Assembly: GCF_003002955.1 (NCBI RefSeq) | Contig: NZ_PVTJ01000001.1 | Coordinates: forward strand, 744,001-808,000 | DNA from: Glycomyces artemisiae | GTDB lineage: Bacteria; Actinomycetota; Actinomycetes; Mycobacteriales; Micromonosporaceae | Direction: 5' to 3' | Length of the DNA stretch: 64,000 nt | Shown: piece after piece, positions 45,937 to 54,783 of the stretch | Layout of the letters: each line of letters starts with the position of its first letter | Numbering within the stretch: position 1 is the first letter of the stretch | Translations under genes and position numbers: made by a program | The notes under the pieces: generated by a model | Databases searched by the model: none | Seen by the model: only the letters and a program-made list of their open reading frames with translations | Told to the model about the DNA's origin: nothing

Positions 45937-45965
45937 AAGGGGCCTCCCGAACGGGAGGCCCCTTT
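45937..45965. terminator. Terminator after the expanded tRNA-Gly and the TetR gene
   Basis: A perfect 12-bp stem (AAGGGGCCTCCC, 45937-45948, with complement at 45953-45964) has a GAAC loop and TTT after it. It lies between the tRNA and the convergent TetR gene. Confidence 0.87.
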
Positions 45966-45967
45966 GC

Positions 45968-46612
45968 TCATGCCTTGGCGTCCTTCGGAATCCAGCGGAC
46001 CCCCATCTCCTGGTCCTCGACCGCGCGCCCGGGGAGCGGGTCGCCGCCGGGGGCCCGGAGGGCCTGGAGCGGCAGTTCGAGGCTGCGGAGGCGCAGCTCG
46101 GTGGTCCGCTCCTTGTCGCCGATGCGGATCGACGCGAGCGACTCGGTGATCATGATGAGGTCGCCGATCCGCGCGTCGGACCGGAGCACGCCCGCGCCGT
46201 GGAGCTTCTCCATGAGCACGTGGTTGAGCCGGTCGCCCTCGATCGCGGCCTTGAACATCTCCTCGGAGGGCGTGAAGGTCCCGGCGAGCTTGACGGTGAT
46301 CGACGCGGTGTCGGCCGCGACGACGGCTCTCATGAAGGCGCAGAACGCGTCCCACGGGTCCCCGTCGTCGTCGATGGCTTCCTGGACGAGCTCCATGTGC
46401 CGGTCCAGGCCGTCGCTGCACAGCTTGCGGAGCAGGTCCTCCTTGCTGGGGTAGCGCCGGTACAGCGCGCTGATGCCGACCCCGGCGCGCTTGGCGACCT
46501 CCGCGATCGGCGCGGCCGGGTCGTCGACGAACACCTCGTGGGCGGCTTCGAGGATGAGCTTGTCGTTGCGGGCGGCCTGCGCCTTGCGCCCGCTGAGCGG
46601 CTTGTCGGTCAT
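45968..46612 (-). CDS. TetR-family transcriptional regulator
   Basis: This is a 214-residue repressor. The N-terminal HTH covers RNDKLILEAAHEVFVDDPAAPIAEVAKRAGVGISALYRRYPSKEDLL, with the recognition helix around ISALYRRY. The ligand-binding C-terminal domain is not of a recognisable subgroup. The ATG at 46612 follows an AGGA. It lies directly downstream of the MFS exporter on the same strand. GGAAC-containing palindromes lie before both genes, so it most likely represses the exporter and itself and is released by an exported drug. Confidence 0.9.
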   Translation of the reverse strand: MTDKPLSGRKAQAARNDKLILEAAHEVFVDDPAAPIAEVAKRAGVGISALYRRYPSKEDLLRKLCSDGLDRHMELVQEAIDDDGDPWDAFCAFMRAVVAADTASITVKLAGTFTPSEEMFKAAIEGDRLNHVLMEKLHGAGVLRSDARIGDLIMITESLASIRIGDKERTTELRLRSLELPLQALRAPGGDPLPGRAVEDQEMGVRWIPKDAKA

Positions 46613-46628
46613 GGCACGCATCCTATCC

Positions 46629-46643
46629 GGAACAGAGCGGTTC
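46629..46643 (-). promoter_or_regulatory. Possible TetR operator before the tetR gene
   Basis: GGAACAGAGCGGTTC carries GAAC-N6-GTTC inverted halves and resembles the two GGAAY-N5-RTTCC sites at the MFS promoter, but with a shifted right half. It lies 17 nt before the TetR ATG. Confidence 0.4.
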
Positions 46644-46705
46644 ATTCTGGTACGCCTTCGCCGGCCGCACCCGAAGGCACGACCGGCGGAGGGGGCTCAT
46701 TGCGT

Positions 46706-48166
46706 TCAGTGCTCGGCCTTCGCCTGCTTCGGCAGGCCGAACGCGACGAGGAACGCCACCAGCGTGAGCAGGACCGTCAGGCCCGCCACCGCCTGGGCCG
46801 CGTCCATCGACTCGGCCGCGCCGGAGCCGATCGCGAAGCGGCTGAAGAACACCGTCCCGAGCCCGGCGACGCCCAGCGCCGACGCGCCCTGCTGGAAGGA
46901 CTCCAGGAGGCCCGACGCGGAGCCGACCTCGTGGTCCTCCAGGTCGCCGGTGATGATCCCGAAGAGCGGCACGAAGATCATGCCCATGCCGATCCCGAAG
47001 ACGCCGAGCGCCGGGGACAGCGCCCAGGTGCCGGGCGCGGCGGCGGCGCCGAACTGGAGCCAGACCACGGTCAGGCCGACCGCCATCACCGCGAGGCCGA
47101 GGTGCAGGACGCCGCGGCCGAGCTTCGGCGCGAGGGCCGCGGAGGAGCCGGAGCCGATGAACGCGCCGACCGCCCACGCGGCCATCGCCAGGCTCGCCTG
47201 GAGCGGGCCGAAGCCGAGGCCGAGCTGGAGGAACAGGCCGACGGCGAGCGAGAACCCGGTGACCGCGCCGAAGAAGACCACGACGAAGGCGATGCCGGAG
47301 GTGTAGGACCGCTTCTTGAAGACGCTCAGCTCGACCAGCGCGGTGCGGCCGGAGCGGGCGCGGCGGGCCTGGGTCCAGGCGAACAGGCCCAGGACCGGGA
47401 CGGAGGCGACGAGCATCGCGATCGACCAGGCCGGCCAGCCGAGTTCGCGGCCCTCGACGAGCGGCACGAGCAGCAGGCACATCCCGGCGCCCGCGATGAG
47501 CGCGCCGCCGAGGTCGAGCTTGAGGCCCTTGACCGCGGGAGCGCCCGCGGGCAGGACCTTCGCGCCGAGGACGATCGCGGCGAGGCCGAGCGGGAGGTTG
47601 ATGAGGAAGATCGAGCGCCAGCCCGTGCCGAGCAGGTCGGCGTCGACGAGGACCCCGGCGACGACGGGTCCGGCGATCGAGGCGAGCCCGATCGCGGGGC
47701 CGAACAGCGCGTAGGCCTTGCCCATGTCGCGGCCGAACATGTCGCGGATGAGCCCGAAGCACTGCGGCACCATGACCGCGGCGAAGACGCCCTGGACGAC
47801 GCGGGCGGCGAGGAGCAGCCCGATCGAGTCGGCCAGGCCGCACGCGAGCGAGGCGGCGAGGAAGCCGGCCAGGCCGATCATGAGGACCCGCTTGCGGCCG
47901 AACATGTCCCCGAGGCGCCCGCCGGTGAGCAGGCCGACCGCGAGGGCGAGGGTGTAGCCCGCCGAGAGCCACTGGATCGTGGCGGCGGTGCCGCCGAGGT
48001 CGCCGCGGATCGCGGGGGCCGCGACGTTGACGATCGAGGCGTCGAGCAGGTTGAGGAGGGTCGCGGAGAGGATGGCGACGAGGCCGAGCCAGCGGCGGGG
48101 GAAGGTCCGCGGGGGCGCGGCGTCCGCCGCCGCGGCGGGGGTCGGGGTTTCGACGATGGCGGTCAC
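46706..48166 (-). CDS. MFS drug exporter, DHA2 (EmrB/QacA) type
   Basis: This is a 486-residue proton antiporter with 14 predicted membrane helices. DHA2 motifs include LLDASIVNVAAPAIRGDLGG after helix 1, GGRLGDMFGRKRVLMIGL (motif A) and the motif C region (GPAIGLASIAGPVVAGVLV). The GTG start at 48166 follows GGAGG by 6 nt, which decides the start over the longer upstream frame. The TetR gene follows on the same strand after 93 nt. Likely substrates are hydrophobic cations or antibiotics; this is inferred from the family. Confidence 0.92.
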   Translation of the reverse strand: MTAIVETPTPAAAADAAPPRTFPRRWLGLVAILSATLLNLLDASIVNVAAPAIRGDLGGTAATIQWLSAGYTLALAVGLLTGGRLGDMFGRKRVLMIGLAGFLAASLACGLADSIGLLLAARVVQGVFAAVMVPQCFGLIRDMFGRDMGKAYALFGPAIGLASIAGPVVAGVLVDADLLGTGWRSIFLINLPLGLAAIVLGAKVLPAGAPAVKGLKLDLGGALIAGAGMCLLLVPLVEGRELGWPAWSIAMLVASVPVLGLFAWTQARRARSGRTALVELSVFKKRSYTSGIAFVVVFFGAVTGFSLAVGLFLQLGLGFGPLQASLAMAAWAVGAFIGSGSSAALAPKLGRGVLHLGLAVMAVGLTVVWLQFGAAAAPGTWALSPALGVFGIGMGMIFVPLFGIITGDLEDHEVGSASGLLESFQQGASALGVAGLGTVFFSRFAIGSGAAESMDAAQAVAGLTVLLTLVAFLVAFGLPKQAKAEH

Positions 48167-48199
48167 GGGTGCCTCCGGTTGATCCGAGTTCTTTGGAAC

Positions 48200-48244
48200 G
48201 GAACGCTTGATTCCACTATAGCAGAGCGGAATGATCTGTTCCAA
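48200..48244 (-). promoter_or_regulatory. MFS promoter with two palindromic operators
   Basis: On the minus strand TTGGAA (plus 48239-48244) and TATAGT (plus 48215-48220) form a promoter with an 18-nt spacer. GGAAC-N5-ATTCC (48200-48214) and GGAAT-N5-GTTCC (48228-48242) are two copies of one palindrome with centres 28 bp apart, one abutting the -10 and one covering the -35. This is a clear repressor arrangement for the linked TetR protein. Confidence 0.75.
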
Positions 48245-48254
48245 TAGCGGGGCC

Positions 48255-48284
48255 GAAAAAATCCCGCAGCGATGTCGCTGCGGG
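48255..48284 (-). terminator. Rho-independent terminator of the small membrane-protein gene
   Basis: A perfect 10-bp stem (CCCGCAGCGA, 48263-48272, with complement at 48275-48284) is followed on the minus strand by ATTTTTTCGG, the clearest U tract in the window. Confidence 0.9.
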
Positions 48285-48308
48285 CTCGGGCTGCTGGAAC
48301 GCCGGGGC

Positions 48309-48491
48309 CTAGGTCTCCTGCCCCGCGTTCAGGTAGCCGAAGATGATGATCATCGCGACCGCGACGATCACCAGCCAGAGCGTCGCCTTGCGGAACTTGT
48401 GGCGCGCGCCGGGGGAGAACCACATGACCGCCGCGATGATGAGCAGGACCCCGACGACCACGCCGGGAGCGGCGCCCAGATTATCTTCCAT
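48309..48491 (-). CDS. Small two-helix membrane protein
   Basis: This is a 60-residue protein with two hydrophobic helices (APGVVVGVLLIIAAVMWF and ATLWLVIVAVAMIIIFGYL) joined by a basic loop (SPGARHKFRK), placing the loop inside the cell. It belongs to no family I recognise. Its own terminator downstream supports a real transcript. No strong Shine-Dalgarno sequence precedes the ATG. Confidence 0.65.
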   Translation of the reverse strand: MEDNLGAAPGVVVGVLLIIAAVMWFSPGARHKFRKATLWLVIVAVAMIIIFGYLNAGQET

Positions 48492-48587
48492 CTACAGACC
48501 AATCGCATCAGAGGTGACCAGGGGACTGTTGTACCGGTCGCCCGTTCCATCATCCCGACCGGGGCCCGGCCGGTCAACCCGAACGGC

Positions 48588-50081
48588 TCACCACTCGCAT
48601 GTGGTCCCTTCGGCGTTGCGGCTGTGGTACGACAGCGTGACCTGGTCGGCGTAGTCGACCGTGGAGCCCGCGGACGGGAACTGCTGGACCACGGTGCAGT
48701 GGGCGGGCTCCGGGGTGATCGCGTAGTAGCCGACGTCGGCGACGACGTTGCTGAACCCAAGGCCCTCAAGGTAGTCGCGGGCGTCGAACGTGGTCCGGCC
48801 GGTCACGTCGGGCAGCTCGGTGGTCCCGGACTTCGGCTCGTCGGCCTCTTCCTCCTGGGTCTCCTCGCCGCCGGTCTCGCCCGAGCCTCCTTCGGAGCCG
48901 CCGCCATCGGTGCCGCCGCCGCTCTCGGTCTCCTGCGCCGCAGGGGACTCCGTGGCGGACTCGGACGCCTCCGGGTCCGGCGAGGCCGACGTCTCCACGG
49001 CCCCGGTCGTGTTCGCAGCGGCCTCCACCGTGGACTCGTCCGCGCCGCCCTGCGGGCCGTCGCCGGTCCACGGGCTCCACGCCACGACCCCGAACACCGC
49101 CGCCGCGAGCACCACCGCGACAGCCACCAGCGCGAGGCGCCGCCGCGGCCGCCGTTCGGTCTCCTCGACGGGAACGCCCGGCTCCACCGACGGCGGCACC
49201 GTGATCTCCCCGGTCGCCGCCGAGCGGCATGCGGCGGCGAACGCCGCGCCGGACTCCCAGCGCTCCTCCGGGGCCTTCCGCAGCGACCGCGAGACCACCG
49301 CCGCGATCTGCGGCGGGACCGTGTCCGGCAGCGCGGGCGGCTCCTCGTAGAGGTGACTGTGGATGACCGCCATCGGATCGCGCGCCGGGAACGGCGGCGT
49401 CCCCGTCAGGCACTCGTACGCGACCGCGCCGAGCGAGTACAGGTCGGACTTCCCGGTGACGTCCTGGTTCCGCAGCCGCTCGGGCGACACGTAAGGAACC
49501 GTGCCGAGCACTTCCTTCGAGTCGGTCAGCCGCGAGCGGTCCACGAGCAGCGAGATCCCGAAGTCCACCACCCGGACCCGCCCGTCGGCGTCGATGAGGA
49601 GGTTCGCGGGCTTGACGTCCCGGTGGACCACGCCGCGCCGGTGGGCCTCGCCGAGCGCGTCGGCGGCCTCGGCGACGATCCGCATCGTCCGCTCCGGGTC
49701 CAGCCGCTCCTCGCGGGCGAGCAGCCGCGCCAGCGAGACGCCGTCGACCAGCTCCATCGCGAGGAAGTGGACGGTGCGGTCCCCGTCGAGCTCCTCGCCG
49801 TACTCGTAGACCTGGACGTAGCCCGGGCCCTTGAGGCTCGCGAGGGTCTTCGCCTCCCGCTCGAAGCGCTCCCCGGCGCCGTCGAGGCCGGGCAGGAGGA
49901 TCTTGACGGCGACGTCGCGGTCGAGCTGCTCGTCCCGGGCCCGCCAGACCGCGCCCATGGCGCCCGAGTCGATGAGCCGGTCGAGCCGGTACCGGCCTGC
50001 GAGAAGGGTTCCCGATTCCACGGGAACCAGTCTGACGGCCGCTTGCCACGCGGCAGGTCCGGGGTCCCCGTTCGGGTCCAT
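48588..50081 (-). CDS. Membrane Ser/Thr protein kinase with one PASTA domain
   Basis: This is a 497-residue PknB-like kinase. The intracellular kinase domain covers about residues 29-285: glycine loop LIDSGAMGAV, catalytic K60, HRDVKPANLL, DFG in VVDFGISLL, and the activation loop with TDSKEVLGTVPYVSPE. A single membrane helix (RLALVAVAVVLAAAVFGVVAW) leads to an acidic Ser/Glu/Gly linker outside the cell and one C-terminal PASTA domain (ELPDVTGRTTFDARDYLEGLGF...). PASTA domains sense muropeptides or lipid II in related kinases. No phosphatase or FHA gene adjoins it, unlike the classical pknB locus. The start may be the ATG at 50081 or a GTG twenty codons later. Confidence 0.92.
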   Translation of the reverse strand: MDPNGDPGPAAWQAAVRLVPVESGTLLAGRYRLDRLIDSGAMGAVWRARDEQLDRDVAVKILLPGLDGAGERFEREAKTLASLKGPGYVQVYEYGEELDGDRTVHFLAMELVDGVSLARLLAREERLDPERTMRIVAEAADALGEAHRRGVVHRDVKPANLLIDADGRVRVVDFGISLLVDRSRLTDSKEVLGTVPYVSPERLRNQDVTGKSDLYSLGAVAYECLTGTPPFPARDPMAVIHSHLYEEPPALPDTVPPQIAAVVSRSLRKAPEERWESGAAFAAACRSAATGEITVPPSVEPGVPVEETERRPRRRLALVAVAVVLAAAVFGVVAWSPWTGDGPQGGADESTVEAAANTTGAVETSASPDPEASESATESPAAQETESGGGTDGGGSEGGSGETGGEETQEEEADEPKSGTTELPDVTGRTTFDARDYLEGLGFSNVVADVGYYAITPEPAHCTVVQQFPSAGSTVDYADQVTLSYHSRNAEGTTCEW

Positions 50082-50132
50082 CCGGCCCGAAATCCACTAG
50101 GCTGGCAACGAAACCGAGCGGAGGAGGACCCA

Positions 50133-51278
50133 ATGCCCGAATTCATCGAAGTCCCCAAGGGCCTCGACCGCGTCATCGTCGCGGACACCGAGATCGGCGA
50201 CGTCCGCGGCGAGGAGGGCTTCTACCACTACCGCCAGTACAACGCCGTGGAGCTCGCGAAGCACTGCTCGTTCGAGCAGGTCTGGTACCTCATGACCCAC
50301 GCCGAGCTGCCCACCCGCGCCCAGCTCGACGCCTTCAAGGCCCAGGTGGCGCCCTACCGCACCCTCACCCCGCAGCTGCGCGACCTGCTCCCGCACCTCG
50401 CCGCCGACTCGCCGCTCGACGGCCTGCGCACCGCGCTCTCGGCCGCGTGCGCCGCCCGCCCCATGAAGCCCGTCCTCGACATCGACGAGGCCGCCCGCGC
50501 CGACGACGCCCTGTTCGCGTGCGCCGTCACCCCCGCGATCCTCACCGCCATGTGGCGCCTGGGTCAGGGCCAGGAGCCGCTCGACCCGCGCGAGGACCTC
50601 GGCTACGCCGCCAACTACCTGTACATGACCACCGGCGAGGTGCCCTCCCCGGAGGCCGCGCGCGCGATCGAGCACTACCTGATCCTCACGATCGACCACG
50701 GCTTCAACGCCTCCACGTTCACCTCCCGCGTCATCGCCTCCACCGGCGCCGACCTCGGCGCGGCCCTCGTCGGCGCGATCGGCGCCCTCTCCGGGCCGCT
50801 CCACGGCGGCGCCCCCGCGCGGGCCCTCGACGCGCTCGACGCGATCGGCGGACGCGACAACATCGACGCGTGGATCCGCGGCGAACTTGAGGCCGGGCGC
50901 CGCATCATGGGCTTCGGCCACGCCGTCTACAAGACCGACGACCCGCGCTCGCTGCACCTGCGCGACGTCGCCGACGAGTTCGGCGGCGACATCGTGGACT
51001 TCGCGAAGACCGTGGAGCGCCGCGTGGTCGAGATCCTCGCCGAGGTCAAGCCCGGCCGCAAGCTCTACACGAACGTCGAGTTCTACGCGGGCGTCGTCAT
51101 GGAGCTCGCGGGCGTCCCGCGCCCCATGTTCACGCCGACGTTCACCACCAGCCGCGTCGTCGGCTGGAGCGCGAACATCCTCGAACAGGCCCGCGACTCC
51201 AAGATCATCCGCCCCCGGGCCCGCTACGTCGGCACCCCGCCGCCCGTGCCGGTCCCCGAGGACGGCTTCGCCGACTGA
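50133..51278 (+). CDS. Citrate synthase family protein (actinomycete CitA-like)
   Basis: This enzyme condenses oxaloacetate with acetyl-CoA (or propionyl-CoA in some members). It has 381 residues. The catalytic His regions are GPLHGGAP and GFGHAVYKTDDPR. The third catalytic position, usually Asp in NVDFY, is Glu here (KLYTNVEFYAGVVMELAGVP). The C-terminal ARYVGTPPPVPVP tail is typical of the actinomycete CitA branch. GAGGAGGA gives the ATG at 50133. It is divergent from the kinase gene, with a 51-bp gap. Acetyl-CoA from Pta could feed it. Confidence 0.92.
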   Translation: MPEFIEVPKGLDRVIVADTEIGDVRGEEGFYHYRQYNAVELAKHCSFEQVWYLMTHAELPTRAQLDAFKAQVAPYRTLTPQLRDLLPHLAADSPLDGLRTALSAACAARPMKPVLDIDEAARADDALFACAVTPAILTAMWRLGQGQEPLDPREDLGYAANYLYMTTGEVPSPEAARAIEHYLILTIDHGFNASTFTSRVIASTGADLGAALVGAIGALSGPLHGGAPARALDALDAIGGRDNIDAWIRGELEAGRRIMGFGHAVYKTDDPRSLHLRDVADEFGGDIVDFAKTVERRVVEILAEVKPGRKLYTNVEFYAGVVMELAGVPRPMFTPTFTTSRVVGWSANILEQARDSKIIRPRARYVGTPPPVPVPEDGFAD

Positions 51279-51309
51279 GCGCAGCCCGCGTCCGTTCCCG
51301 CTTTCGGGT

Positions 51310-51340
51310 GACAAGGCGGCCGCCCGCGGCCGTTCTTGTC
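51310..51340 (+). terminator. Imperfect hairpin after citrate synthase
   Basis: GACAAG...GGCC (from 51310) pairs imperfectly with GGCC...CTTGTC (to 51340), 31 nt after the stop. Weak but positioned as a terminator. Confidence 0.5.
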
Positions 51341-51378
51341 GGACCCGGGCGGGAGGATCGGCGCCTATCCTCTTCCCC

Positions 51379-51417
51379 GGGCGGGTGGGGGCTAGGGATG
51401 GACGTCCCCACCCGCCC
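51379..51417 (+). other. Stable GC hairpin in the pta upstream region
   Basis: A perfect 12-bp stem (GGGCGGGTGGGG, 51379-51390, with complement at 51406-51417) has a 15-nt loop, 84 nt before the pta start. It may be the real citrate synthase terminator, a leader structure for pta, or both. Confidence 0.45.
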
Positions 51418-51500
51418 ACCCCCGCTCGCGCCCAAGCTCACAGGTGAGCCGCCGCGCAGATCGGCTGCGGGGCGCGCACGGGGTGGATAGCGTTGGAGCC

Positions 51501-53558
51501 GTGGCTCAAAGTCTCTACCTCGCCAGCCTGGACCCCGGCAGCGGCAAGTCGACGGTGGCCGTCGGCGTCATGGACCTGCTCACCAGGCGCGCCGGCTCCG
51601 TGGCCGTCTACCGCCCCATCGTCCGCGACGACCACACGGCCGCCGGGGACCCGATCATCACCCTCCTCAGGGGCCAGTACCGGCTCCCCGCCTCCTACGC
51701 CGCCTCCGTCGGCACGACCTATTCGGACGTGCGCGCCGACGCCGACGCCGCGCTCACCCAGATCGTCGAGCGCTACCACGAACTCGCCGACAAGCACGAG
51801 GTCGTCCTCGTCGTCGGCTCCGACTTCTCCGACGTGTCCTCGCCCGTCGAGTTCGCGTACAACACCCGCGTCGCCGTCAACCTCGCCTCGCCGATGCTCC
51901 TGGTCGTCACCGGCCACCGCAAGACCCCCGCCGACATCGCCGCCGCGCTCCGCTTCGGCACCGCGCAGGCCGAGGCCGACCACGCCACCGTGCTCGGCAC
52001 CGTCGTCAACCGCGTCGAACCCGCCGACGCCGACCTCGTCAGGGCCGCCCACCCCGGGACCGGCGTCGTCGCCGAGGACGCCGAACTCGTCGCCCCCACC
52101 GTCGGCGAGCTCATCGAGGCCGCCGGCGGCACGCTCATCTCCGGCGACCCGGACGTCTTCACCCGCACCGTCGGCGACGTCGTCGTCGCGGCCATGACCC
52201 TCCCGAACCTCCTCACGCGCCTCGCCGACGACAAGGCCGTGATCCTCCCCGGCGACCGCTCCGAAGTGCTCCTCGGCCTCATCGCCGCGCACCTCGCCGA
52301 AGGCACCCCGAGCCTCTCGGCGGTGTTCCTCACCGGCGGCATCCGGCCCGAGCCGCAGATCCTCGACATCGTCGCGGGCCTCGACTCCCGCCTGCCGATC
52401 GCGCTCGTCCCGCACGACACGTTCGACATGGCGAACCTCGCCGGGGACGTCACCGGCTCCCTCGCCGCGGGCGGCCAGCGCAAGATCACCCGCGCCCTGG
52501 AGGACTTCGCCGCGGGCGTCGACGGGGACGACCTGCTCGACCGGCTCGCGCTCGCCAAGCCCACTGTCGTCACGCCGATCATGTTCGAGCACTCGATGCT
52601 GGGGCGCGCCAAGGCCCTCGACAAGCACATCGTGCTCCCCGAAGGCGCCGAGCCGCGCATCCTCAAGGCGGCCGAGATCCTCATGCGCCGCGACGTCGCC
52701 CGCCTGACGCTCCTCGGCTCCGAGGCCGAGATCCGCTCGCAGGCCGCGCAGCTGGGCGTCGACATCACCGGGGCCGCGATCCTCAACCCCGGCGACCACG
52801 AGATCCGCGAGCGCTTCGCGAAGGAGTACGCGCGGCTGCGCGCCCACAAGGGCGTCACCGAAGAAGCCGCGTACGACCAGGTCGCCGACGTGTCGTACTT
52901 CGGGACGATGATGGTCCACACCGGGATGGCCGACGGGATGGTCTCGGGCGCGGTCCACACCACCGCCCACACGATCCGGCCCTCGTTCGAGATCATCAAG
53001 ACCCGGCCCGAGGTCGCGGTGGTCTCCTCGGTGTTCTTCATGTGCCTCGAAGACCGCGTGCTCGTGTACGGCGACTGCGCGGTCAACCCGAACCCCGATG
53101 CCGAGCAGCTCGCCGACATCGCGCTATCCTCGGCAGGCACCGCCGCCGAGTTCGGCGTGGAACCGCGGGTGGCGATGCTCTCCTACTCGACCGGCACCTC
53201 GGGCCACGGCGAAGCCGTGGACAAGGTCCGGGCGGCCACCGAGATCGTCCGCGCCCGCCGACCCGGCCTTCCCGTGGAGGGGCCCATCCAGTACGACGCC
53301 GCCGCCGACGCCGGCGTCGCAGGCACGAAGCTCCCGGACTCGCAGGTCGCGGGGAAGGCGACCGTCTTCATCGTCCCGGACCTGAACACCGGCAACAACC
53401 TGTACAAGGCCGTGCAGCGCTCGGCGAACGCGGTCGCGGTCGGCCCGGTGCTCCAGGGCCTGCGCAAGCCGGTCAACGACCTGTCGCGCGGCGCCACCGT
53501 GCCGGACATCGTCAACACGGTCGCGCTCACCGCGATCCAAGCGAGCCAGACCGCCTGA
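51501..53558 (+). CDS. pta: Phosphate acetyltransferase, long form
   Basis: Pta interconverts acetyl-phosphate and acetyl-CoA. The 685-residue long form has an N-terminal P-loop (BioD-like) domain (LASLDPGSGKSTVAVG), a middle DRTGG domain (about residues 215-330) and the C-terminal catalytic domain (LPEGAEPRILKAAEILMRR, then PVEGPIQYDAAAD and VFIVPDLNTGNNLYKAVQR). The start is placed at the GTG at 51501; another GTG at 51483 is in frame. ackA follows 30 nt downstream, as in most bacteria. Acetyl-phosphate may come from phosphoketolase (41485-43869). Confidence 0.96.
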   Translation: MAQSLYLASLDPGSGKSTVAVGVMDLLTRRAGSVAVYRPIVRDDHTAAGDPIITLLRGQYRLPASYAASVGTTYSDVRADADAALTQIVERYHELADKHEVVLVVGSDFSDVSSPVEFAYNTRVAVNLASPMLLVVTGHRKTPADIAAALRFGTAQAEADHATVLGTVVNRVEPADADLVRAAHPGTGVVAEDAELVAPTVGELIEAAGGTLISGDPDVFTRTVGDVVVAAMTLPNLLTRLADDKAVILPGDRSEVLLGLIAAHLAEGTPSLSAVFLTGGIRPEPQILDIVAGLDSRLPIALVPHDTFDMANLAGDVTGSLAAGGQRKITRALEDFAAGVDGDDLLDRLALAKPTVVTPIMFEHSMLGRAKALDKHIVLPEGAEPRILKAAEILMRRDVARLTLLGSEAEIRSQAAQLGVDITGAAILNPGDHEIRERFAKEYARLRAHKGVTEEAAYDQVADVSYFGTMMVHTGMADGMVSGAVHTTAHTIRPSFEIIKTRPEVAVVSSVFFMCLEDRVLVYGDCAVNPNPDAEQLADIALSSAGTAAEFGVEPRVAMLSYSTGTSGHGEAVDKVRAATEIVRARRPGLPVEGPIQYDAAADAGVAGTKLPDSQVAGKATVFIVPDLNTGNNLYKAVQRSANAVAVGPVLQGLRKPVNDLSRGATVPDIVNTVALTAIQASQTA

Positions 53559-53588
53559 GCGGGCGGGCGCTCTAGAGGGGAAGTGCCA

Positions 53589-54773
53589 ATGGGCGCACCG
53601 GTCCTGGTGATCAACTCCGGTTCCTCGTCGATCAAGTACCAGCTGGTCGACGGCGAGACGATGGAGGCGTCGACCTCGGGCCTGATCGAGCGCATCGGAC
53701 AGTCCGGTTCGGTCCTCACCCACAAGCACGAGGGGGAGAAGACCGTGCGGGAGGGGCGCTTCGCCGACTACGGCGAGGGCCTCGAAGCGATGGTCGAGGC
53801 CTTCGAGGAGGCCGGGACGCCGCTCGCGGACGCCGGGCTGATCGCGGTCGCGCACCGCGTCGTCCACGGCGGGGAGCGGTTCGTGCAGCCGGTCGTCGTC
53901 GACGACGAGGTGGAGCGCGCCATCGACGAGCTGTCGGCGCTCGCGCCCCTGCACAACCCCGCGAACCTGGAGGGCATCCGCACCGCGCGGAAGCTCTTCC
54001 CGAAGCTGCCGCAGGTCGCCGTGTTCGACACCGCGTTCCACGCGACGGTGCCGGAGCGGGCGCACCTGTACGCGGTGCCGAGCGAGTGGCGCGAGGAGCA
54101 CGGGGTGCGCCGGTACGGCTTCCACGGGACCTCGCACGCGTACGTCTCCCGCAAGGCCGCCGAGCTGCTCGGCAAGAGCCCCAAGGAAGTCAACGTGATC
54201 GTGGCGCACCTTGGCAACGGGGCGTCGGTGACGGCGGTCGAGCGGGGCCGCTCCATCGACACGTCGATGGGGCTGACGCCGCTCGAAGGGCTCGTCATGG
54301 GGACGCGGTCGGGCGACATCGACCCGGCGATCGTGTTCCACATGCACCGGCGGACGGGGGCGAGCTTCGCGGACCTCGATGCGGCCCTGAACAAGCGGTC
54401 GGGGATGCTCGCGCTGAGCGGGCACCAGGACAACCGGGCGATCGAGCAGGCCGCCAGGGCGGGGGACCGGGCGGCGCAAGTCGCGCTGGAGATCTACTGC
54501 TACCGGATCCGCAAGTACATCGGCTCGTACATCGCGGCGCTCGGCGGCGCCGACGCGATCGCGTTCACCGCCGGGATCGGCGAGAACAGCGCGGAGGTGC
54601 GGGCGCAGGCGCTGTCGTCGCTCGTGGCGCTCGGCGTGGACCTCGACGAGGCCGCGAACGCGGCGGGCGGGCCGGTCATCTCGACGCCGCAGTCGCCGAT
54701 CACGGTGATGGTCATCCCGACGAACGAGGAAGGCGAGATCGCCTCCCAGACCGCGGCGCTCCTGCGCTCCTAG
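53589..54773 (+). CDS. ackA: Acetate kinase
   Basis: AckA makes ATP and acetate from acetyl-phosphate, or the reverse. It has 394 residues, with the ASKHA nucleotide-binding segments VINSGSSSIKYQ, HRVVHGGERF, RRYGFHGTSHAYV, VAHLGNGASVTAV and AFTAGIGENSAEVR all intact. The ATG at 53589 lies 8 nt after GAGGGG. It is 30 nt after pta and followed by a strong terminator, so pta-ackA is a two-gene operon. Confidence 0.97.
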   Translation: MGAPVLVINSGSSSIKYQLVDGETMEASTSGLIERIGQSGSVLTHKHEGEKTVREGRFADYGEGLEAMVEAFEEAGTPLADAGLIAVAHRVVHGGERFVQPVVVDDEVERAIDELSALAPLHNPANLEGIRTARKLFPKLPQVAVFDTAFHATVPERAHLYAVPSEWREEHGVRRYGFHGTSHAYVSRKAAELLGKSPKEVNVIVAHLGNGASVTAVERGRSIDTSMGLTPLEGLVMGTRSGDIDPAIVFHMHRRTGASFADLDAALNKRSGMLALSGHQDNRAIEQAARAGDRAAQVALEIYCYRIRKYIGSYIAALGGADAIAFTAGIGENSAEVRAQALSSLVALGVDLDEAANAAGGPVISTPQSPITVMVIPTNEEGEIASQTAALLRS

Positions 54774-54783
54774 CGGACACGGA

